NCBI GenBank assembly: GCA_016776605.1 | Contig: JADHTB010000027.1 | Coordinates: 1-49,698, forward strand | DNA length: 49,698 nt | Source of the DNA: Alphaproteobacteria bacterium | Lineage (GTDB): Bacteria; Pseudomonadota; Alphaproteobacteria; GCA-2731375 | Reading direction: 5' to 3' | Shown: positions 45,398 to 49,698 of the stretch, piece after piece | Numbering within the stretch: position 1 is the stretch's first letter | How the letters are laid out: each line of letters begins with the position of its first letter | The notes under the pieces: generated by a model | The model's database searches: none | Told to the model about the DNA's origin: nothing | The model's input: the letters and a program-made list of their open reading frames with translations, nothing else | Program-made: the position numbers and the translations under genes

Positions 45398-45540
45398 AGA
45401 GCATTTTCATTCTGAAAATGCTCAGATCTTTAGAATTAGAGCAATTTTTCCAATCACTTAGAGCCGCTTTCGCGACTTAAGTGATTGCTTCAATTACCCT
45501 ATATTTAAGAGTCCGAGCGCATTCTCTTTGCCTGCGCTCT
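45398..45540. repeat. Dispersed palindromic repeat, copy 5 (fullest copy)
   Basis: The longest member. It has the 11-bp hairpin GAGCATTTTCA/TGAAAATGCTC, then AGATCTTTAGAATTAGAGCA, an imperfect CGC/GCG hairpin with AAGTGATTGCTTCAATTACC, then ATTTAAGAGTCCGAGCGCAT and a final GCGCTCT. Copies 1 and 3 share its last modules; copies 2 and 4 share its first ones. It fills most of the gap between surA and the MFS gene. Confidence 0.9.
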
Positions 45541-45586
45541 GGTCGTATCGAGTTTAGAGTAGCGGCTTGGCGTCGGCAATTCCAGA

Positions 45587-46936
45587 CTATGTGCCCCCAG
45601 CTCCCGTCACCACCGCCGCCGTCGCCGTCTTGGGCCGGGCGTAGCGGGCGGCCAGCACGGTAACCGTTGCCAACAACATGAAAATTGGTGCGAACCAGAA
45701 CAACAGGCGCGGCTCGCCCTGATCCATCAGCCAGCCGAAAAACACCGGCGTGATGGCGCCGCCCAGATTGAGGCCGGTAGAGACAAAACCAAAGACCTTG
45801 CCCATGGAGCCTTCCGGCGTCACGGCCCGCACCAACATATCCCGCGAGGGCATGATGGCGCCAAAATTCAGCCCCGCCAGGGCCATGGCGGCGATGATCC
45901 AGCCGGCGGACAGCAGCACATTACCAACCAGGAAAATCACCACGGCGGTAATCAGAAAACCGGCGACCGCCACCCATTCATGATGCCGCGTGCGGTCCGC
46001 GATCTGGCCGCCAACCAGGACGCCGACGGCACTGCCGACCAAAAACGCGGTCAGGGCCAATTGCGCCCCTTCCAGGGAGATTTCCTGAATGGCGATAAAG
46101 GCGGCCACGGCAAAGGTGGACAGGCCGCCCTGGGACATGGACAACATGACGAAGAACAAAAAACACATGATGATCGGCATGGACAGCAACAGCGCCATGC
46201 CGCTTTTTTCTGGCGCCTGAGCCTGTGCCGATGCCTGGGCCTGGGCCGGCGCCTGACCGGCAGCCGCAACCTTTGCCTCCGCCGCGGCTTTGTTGCCGGT
46301 CGCGCTGTCGGACAGGTAACGCCGGTTGAACAACAATGACAGCCAGACCGCCAGACCTATAACCCCCGTCAGCATCAGGCCCACGCGCCAGCCCCATTGA
46401 ATCGAGGCATAGGCCATCACCAGGGGGGCCACCGCGCCGCCGGCGAAACCGGCGAAGGTATGCAGACTAAAGGCCCTGCCAATACGGTTGTTGGAGACCG
46501 AGGCCGATAGCAGGGCGTAATCGGCCGGATGATAGACGCTGTTGGCGACGCCGGCCACGACGGCCAAGATCAACATGGCGGTATAGCCGCCAAAGGCCCC
46601 CATGCCCACATAGGCCAGGGTGGAAACCGCCACGCCATAGATCAACAGACGCCTGGCGCCAAAGCGGTCGACCAGGAAGCCCATGGGCACATGGGTCAGC
46701 CCCGAGGAGACATTGAAAACCGTCATGATCAGGCCCAGCGCGGCGTAACCAACGCCAAAATCCGCCTTCAACAGCGGCAGAATGGGTGGCAGCAGATAGA
46801 TCAGATAATGGCTGAGAAAATGCGCCCCGCCGACCAGGCCGATCACCCGGCCATCCGAGCGCGGGCCCGCCGCCGCCGCCGCCGCTGCCGTATCTATCTC
46901 GCCGACGCTGGCGCCGTTGGGAGTGGTTGCTGTCAT
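45587..46936 (-). CDS. MFS transporter
   Basis: A 449-residue major facilitator superfamily protein. Twelve hydrophobic segments are distributed in two halves; the MFS motif A-like loop is MGFLVDRFGARRLLIYGVAV. A cytoplasmic loop between the halves is Ala/Gln-rich and low-complexity (KVAAAGQAPAQAQASAQAQA). The substrate cannot be inferred. I place the start at the ATG at 46936 (MTATTPNGASVGEID); an ATG at 46972 is in frame. The upstream G/C-rich tandem repeat may contain its promoter. Confidence 0.88.
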   Translation of the reverse strand: MTATTPNGASVGEIDTAAAAAAAGPRSDGRVIGLVGGAHFLSHYLIYLLPPILPLLKADFGVGYAALGLIMTVFNVSSGLTHVPMGFLVDRFGARRLLIYGVAVSTLAYVGMGAFGGYTAMLILAVVAGVANSVYHPADYALLSASVSNNRIGRAFSLHTFAGFAGGAVAPLVMAYASIQWGWRVGLMLTGVIGLAVWLSLLFNRRYLSDSATGNKAAAEAKVAAAGQAPAQAQASAQAQAPEKSGMALLLSMPIIMCFLFFVMLSMSQGGLSTFAVAAFIAIQEISLEGAQLALTAFLVGSAVGVLVGGQIADRTRHHEWVAVAGFLITAVVIFLVGNVLLSAGWIIAAMALAGLNFGAIMPSRDMLVRAVTPEGSMGKVFGFVSTGLNLGGAITPVFFGWLMDQGEPRLLFWFAPIFMLLATVTVLAARYARPKTATAAVVTGAGGT

Positions 46937-46965
46937 AAACTCTGTACTAGCCGCTTTCGCACCGG

Positions 46966-47002
46966 CTGTCACGGGGGGCTGTCACGGGGGGCTGTCACGG
47001 GG
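46966..47002. repeat. 13-bp tandem repeat with G runs
   Basis: CTGTCACGGGGGG appears twice in full, with a shortened third copy (CTGTCACGGGG). More G runs follow up to about 47036. It lies between the MFS start at 46936 and the receiver-like gene, which point away from each other. Confidence 0.85.
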
Positions 47003-47161
47003 TTTATTGGGGGGGCTATTGGGGGCTGTCGGGGGCGGCGCGTCTCTATGGGTTCCTCTCATCGCAGTATGCTATAAACTGGCCACGCCGCCACGCTGGC
47101 GGGAGCATTTGGCTGGCCGGGAAATCGTCTATTGTCCGAAGTATCGAAGACATCACCGGGG

Positions 47162-47632
47162 ATGGTTCCGGGACCGGCAGCCACGCCCCTGAAGGCGCTG
47201 TTGTTGCGGGTCGGCACCGTGGACCGCATGGCCCTGGCCGAGGTTCTGGAGATCAAGGCCACGCAGGATGCGGCAGCGGCGCTTGCCGCCTTGGCCGATT
47301 TCGCCGCCGATGTGGCGGTGACCGACATTGGCACCTCGGACCGGGAAACCACCGCCCTGTTAAAGGGTCTGCGCGATCCCGCCGCCTCGCCACGCAAGGG
47401 CCTGCCGGTGATCTGCCTGTTGGCGGAAAGCAGTCCCTCGCAGGTGCGGGCCCTGGTCAAGGCGGGGGTTGACCACGTCATGATCAAGCCGATTTCGACC
47501 ACCGCCCTGTGCGATCTGGCCCTGCATCTGCGCGACAACCCCATGCCCCAGGTCACCGTGCCGCGATATACCGGCCCCGACCGCCGCCGCCTGCCCGACG
47601 ATTCCTTCACCGGCCCCAACCGCCGTAATTAG
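47162..47632 (+). CDS. Response-regulator receiver-like protein, degenerate
   Basis: A 156-residue protein with a receiver-like fold. Strand ALLLRVGTV, a possible phospho-acceptor Asp in VAVTDIGT, ICLLAESSPSQVRALVKAGV and DHVMIKPIST (the conserved Lys) fit the receiver order. The N-terminal acidic pair that binds Mg2+ is not clear, so phosphorylation is uncertain. The C-terminus has GPDRRRLPDD and FTGPNRRN, a basic motif repeated in some alphaproteobacterial regulators. I place the start at the ATG at 47162; a TTG at 47132 is in frame. No output domain. The last bases lie at an inverted repeat. Confidence 0.65.
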   Translation: MVPGPAATPLKALLLRVGTVDRMALAEVLEIKATQDAAAALAALADFAADVAVTDIGTSDRETTALLKGLRDPAASPRKGLPVICLLAESSPSQVRALVKAGVDHVMIKPISTTALCDLALHLRDNPMPQVTVPRYTGPDRRRLPDDSFTGPNRRN

Positions 47633-47890
47633 GCCTATTGCGACGAATGTCGCACTAGGCCTAGCTATTTCGTTCACGCTGTGCGCCTTCGGCGCCGGGC
47701 TCCACTAGGGGCCGCGGTCGCGGCCTGGGCGGCTTCGTTCAATATGGAAAAGCCGCAGAGTTCATTTAAAACCATCAGGCCGCGACCGCGGCCCGGCGTT
47801 TGTACGCCGCCCATAGTGGAGCCGCGCGTTCTGGCGCGCGGCGCGAACGAAAACAGCTCGGCCTAATGCGACGAATGTCGCTTTTGGCCG
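47630..47890. repeat. Composite 260-bp inverted repeat between convergent genes
   Basis: Left arm about 47630-47724, right arm about 47776-47890, with imperfect complementarity over most of the length. Each arm has its own small hairpin (GCGACGAATGTCGC) and a GGCTCCACTA/TAGTGGAGCC pair; arms close with CCGCGGTCGCGG/CCGCGACCGCGG. The centre (47725-47775) has no match. The right arm runs into the last codons of the zinc-finger gene. Confidence 0.85.
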
Positions 47891-48060
47891 AGCACGAATT
47901 TGCGGTCGCAATAGGGGCATTCCACCCAGGTTTTTTCGCCCATATTCAGATAGACCGCCGGATGGCCCAGGGCGCCGCCGCCGTCGCAGCGGACGGTGGT
48001 CTCATCGACTTCAACAGTTTCCGGGGCTTCCGGCGCTTGGCTGGCCATGACGTTATCCAT
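47863..48060 (-). CDS. CHCC zinc-finger domain protein
   Basis: A 65-residue protein of the zf-CHCC family, related to the NDUFS6 zinc-finger of complex I. The zinc ligands are Cys in VRCDGGGALGHPAVYLNMGE, the His of GHP, and the two Cys of VECPYCDRKFVL. The N-terminal 20 residues are acidic. Start is the ATG at 48060 or, four residues later, MASQ. The last ten or so residues (GQKRHSSH) are encoded by the right arm of the adjacent inverted repeat, so that element has altered or fixed the C-terminus. Confidence 0.85.
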   Translation of the reverse strand: MDNVMASQAPEAPETVEVDETTVRCDGGGALGHPAVYLNMGEKTWVECPYCDRKFVLGQKRHSSH

Positions 48061-48185
48061 TTCTCCAGATGTGCCCTGCGTGGGCAGGCCGCACGGTCAA
48101 CAGGTGGCGCCATCGGCAGCGCCATGATTGACCCGTTCGGTCCGTGGATGATACCCATTGCAGCCCGACAATCAACAGGCCCGCC

Positions 48186-49202
48186 ATGTCCCCCAATTCC
48201 CAGCCTTATGCCGCCGGCCGCAAGGCCGCCACGGAGGCCAGCGCCGCCGGGCTGGAGGGCCTGCCCGAGCTGGCCATTCAGACCACCGGCCTGCGCAAAA
48301 CCTATGGCGGACGCCGTACGGTAGAGGCCCTGCGCGGTGTTGATCTGGCTATCCCGCGCGGCGCCATTGTTGGCCTGCTGGGACCGAACGGGGCGGGCAA
48401 ATCCACCTTTATCAATATTCTGGCCGGTCTGGTGGTGAAGACCGCCGGCCAGGTCAGGATTTGGGATTTCGACATCGACCGTGACAGCCGCCGGGCCCGC
48501 AGCGCTATCGGCGTGGTGCCTCAGGAAATCAACATCGATGCCTTTTTCACCCCGCGCGAATTGCTGGAGTTTCAGGCCGGCCTGTACGGCGTGCCCGCGC
48601 GCGAGCGGCGGACCGATGAAATTCTGGCCGCCATGCATCTGACCGCCCAGGCCGACAGCCCCTCGCGCAGCCTGTCGGGCGGCATGCGGCGGCGGGTGCT
48701 GGTGGGCAAGGCGATGGTGCATTCCCCGCCCATCCTGGTGCTGGATGAACCCACCGCCGGCGTCGATGTGGAATTGCGGCAACAGCTGTGGGATCACATC
48801 CGCGACCTGAACCGGGCCGGCGTTACCGTTGTCTTGACCACCCATTACCTGGAAGAGGCGCAACAATTGTGCGACAGCATCGCCATCATCCACCACGGCG
48901 AACTGGTCGCCCACGAGGAAACCCAGCGTCTGATCGAACGCCTGGACCGCAAGGCGCTGACCATCCTGCTGGCCGAGGATCTGGCCGAACTGCCCGTGGC
49001 GCTGGCCGGCTTTACCGCCCAATTGCATCCCCCCCGGCGCCTGTCCATCCACTACCGTCCCTCGCAAACCGGGATAGAGGAAATACTCGCCGCCGTGCGC
49101 CAGGCCGGCCTGGCCATCGCCGATCTGACCACGGAAGAAGGCGACCTGGAAGATATCTTCCTGGCCCTGACCGCCAGCCCCGGCGCGGCGGCGGAACCCT
49201 AG
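48186..49202 (+). CDS. ABC transporter ATP-binding protein, DrrA/YadG-like
   Basis: A 338-residue ATPase. Walker A GPNGAGKSTF near 78-87, signature LSGGMRRRVLVGKAM and Walker B PPILVLDEPTAGVDVELR are intact. The C-terminal 80 residues (LSIHYRPSQTGIEEIL) match the regulatory end of multidrug or polysaccharide export ATPases. A GTG at 48144 would extend it by 14 residues. No permease gene follows: a GC hairpin and tRNA-Arg lie next. The partner must be elsewhere or past the window. Confidence 0.92.
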   Translation: MSPNSQPYAAGRKAATEASAAGLEGLPELAIQTTGLRKTYGGRRTVEALRGVDLAIPRGAIVGLLGPNGAGKSTFINILAGLVVKTAGQVRIWDFDIDRDSRRARSAIGVVPQEINIDAFFTPRELLEFQAGLYGVPARERRTDEILAAMHLTAQADSPSRSLSGGMRRRVLVGKAMVHSPPILVLDEPTAGVDVELRQQLWDHIRDLNRAGVTVVLTTHYLEEAQQLCDSIAIIHHGELVAHEETQRLIERLDRKALTILLAEDLAELPVALAGFTAQLHPPRRLSIHYRPSQTGIEEILAAVRQAGLAIADLTTEEGDLEDIFLALTASPGAAAEP

Positions 49203-49231
49203 GCCAGACCATGCCATCGCGGCGCCGGGCC

Positions 49232-49307
49232 GCCCGCTCCCCCACCCGGCCACCCCCAGGGATATTTGGGATCACAGTCCCGTGGGTGGCCGGGTGGGGG
49301 AGCGGGC
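49232..49307. terminator. Long GC hairpin after the ABC gene, copy 2
   Basis: A 24-bp perfect inverted repeat, arms at 49232-49255 and 49284-49307, with a 28-nt loop. The arms differ from the copy at 21208-21272 by one base that changes on both sides, so pairing is kept. It lies 30 bp past the ABC ATPase stop. Probable terminator. Confidence 0.82.
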
Positions 49308-49412
49308 TGACCCGGCCCATCGCAAAAATAGTTCCGGCCAGACACAGCTTGCGGGATCGACAAAAATCCCCTAGCTTGCGCCCGGCCCAACCAAGCGGGC
49401 CCCACCACCGAG

Positions 49413-49489
<77 letters not shown>

Positions 49490-49698
49490 GTCTTTTCAAT
49501 GAGTTAGCGGATAATGTGTTTCTTCCACATTTTCTATCCCCACCATATCCCCACTAAAATGCATCATTAATTGGCCAAATTGCAGGTCAGCTCCGATACG
49601 TCGCGATCGATAATGCATGGTCATTCCTTTGATCCGGAACATGGCATGTCAATAATTTGCTATGGGCAACTTGGGAGGGGGCATGAGGGGCCATGGGT
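49490..49698. other. AT-richer segment downstream of tRNA-Arg
   Basis: About 210 bp with no coding pattern. The sequence TATCCCCACCATATCCCCAC contains a short repeat of ATCCCCAC. tRNA 3' ends are common integration sites, so the segment may be the edge of an integrated element, but nothing here proves it. Confidence 0.3.

Overview
The window looks like chromosomal DNA of an alphaproteobacterium, most like the Rhodospirillales and relatives. The base composition is GC-rich. The evidence is gene order and families typical of that class: lptC-lptA-lptB-rpoN-hpf-ptsN, alr-mlaE-mlaF-radA-cvpA-purF, rpsF-rpsR-DUF2232-rplI, fabD-fabG-acpP-fabF-mltG-yicC-gmk, surA-pdxA-rsmA, an Hsp20/DUF1150 pair, an NDUFA9-like reductase, an RHH_4 protein and a CHCC zinc-finger protein. 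Nearly all of it is core housekeeping sequence, and the assignment comes from reading protein motifs, not from a search.

Layout. 1-5194: fumC (cut by the left edge), a small RHH protein, a NIPSNAP protein, a GST, argG and a zinc-ribbon protein on the minus strand, then a heat-shock pair (hsp20, DUF1150) behind a good sigma-32-like promoter. 5344-12490: a minus-strand block for nitrogen PTS, ribosome hibernation, sigma-54, LPS transport and Kdo synthesis, then RNase D and tRNA-Leu(CAG). 12827-15458: NDUFA9-like reductase, an SDR and uppP. 15786-19571: a large RTX-repeat protein with a histidine-rich insert. 19689-22086: a 2OG-Fe(II) oxygenase, a DsbA/FrnE-family oxidoreductase and an SDR. 22093-31450: purF, cvpA, radA, a Mla-type ABC pair, alr, dnaB and cfa. 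31709-34078: ribosomal proteins. 34394-40801: fatty-acid synthesis, peptidoglycan and gmk cluster. 40918-46936: an extradiol dioxygenase, rsmA, pdxA, surA and an MFS transporter. 47162-49489: a receiver-like protein, a zinc-finger protein, an orphan ABC ATPase and tRNA-Arg(CCG).

Most notable observation. The DsbA/FrnE-family gene at 20562-21182 has one in-frame TGA, exactly at the first cysteine of its CPWC active site. The frame is otherwise intact. A 6-bp stem with a CGGGC loop begins 14 nt after the TGA, where a bacterial SECIS element should be. I read it as a selenoprotein with a U-P-W-C active site. No selA, selB, selC or selD is in the window, so this needs genome-level confirmation.

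Other structure. Five copies or fragments of a palindromic repeat family (about 100-145 bp) sit between genes. Two long GC hairpins share arms with one compensatory base change. A 260-bp composite inverted repeat lies between two convergent genes. Short tandem repeats of 13 and 14 bp lie at gene starts.
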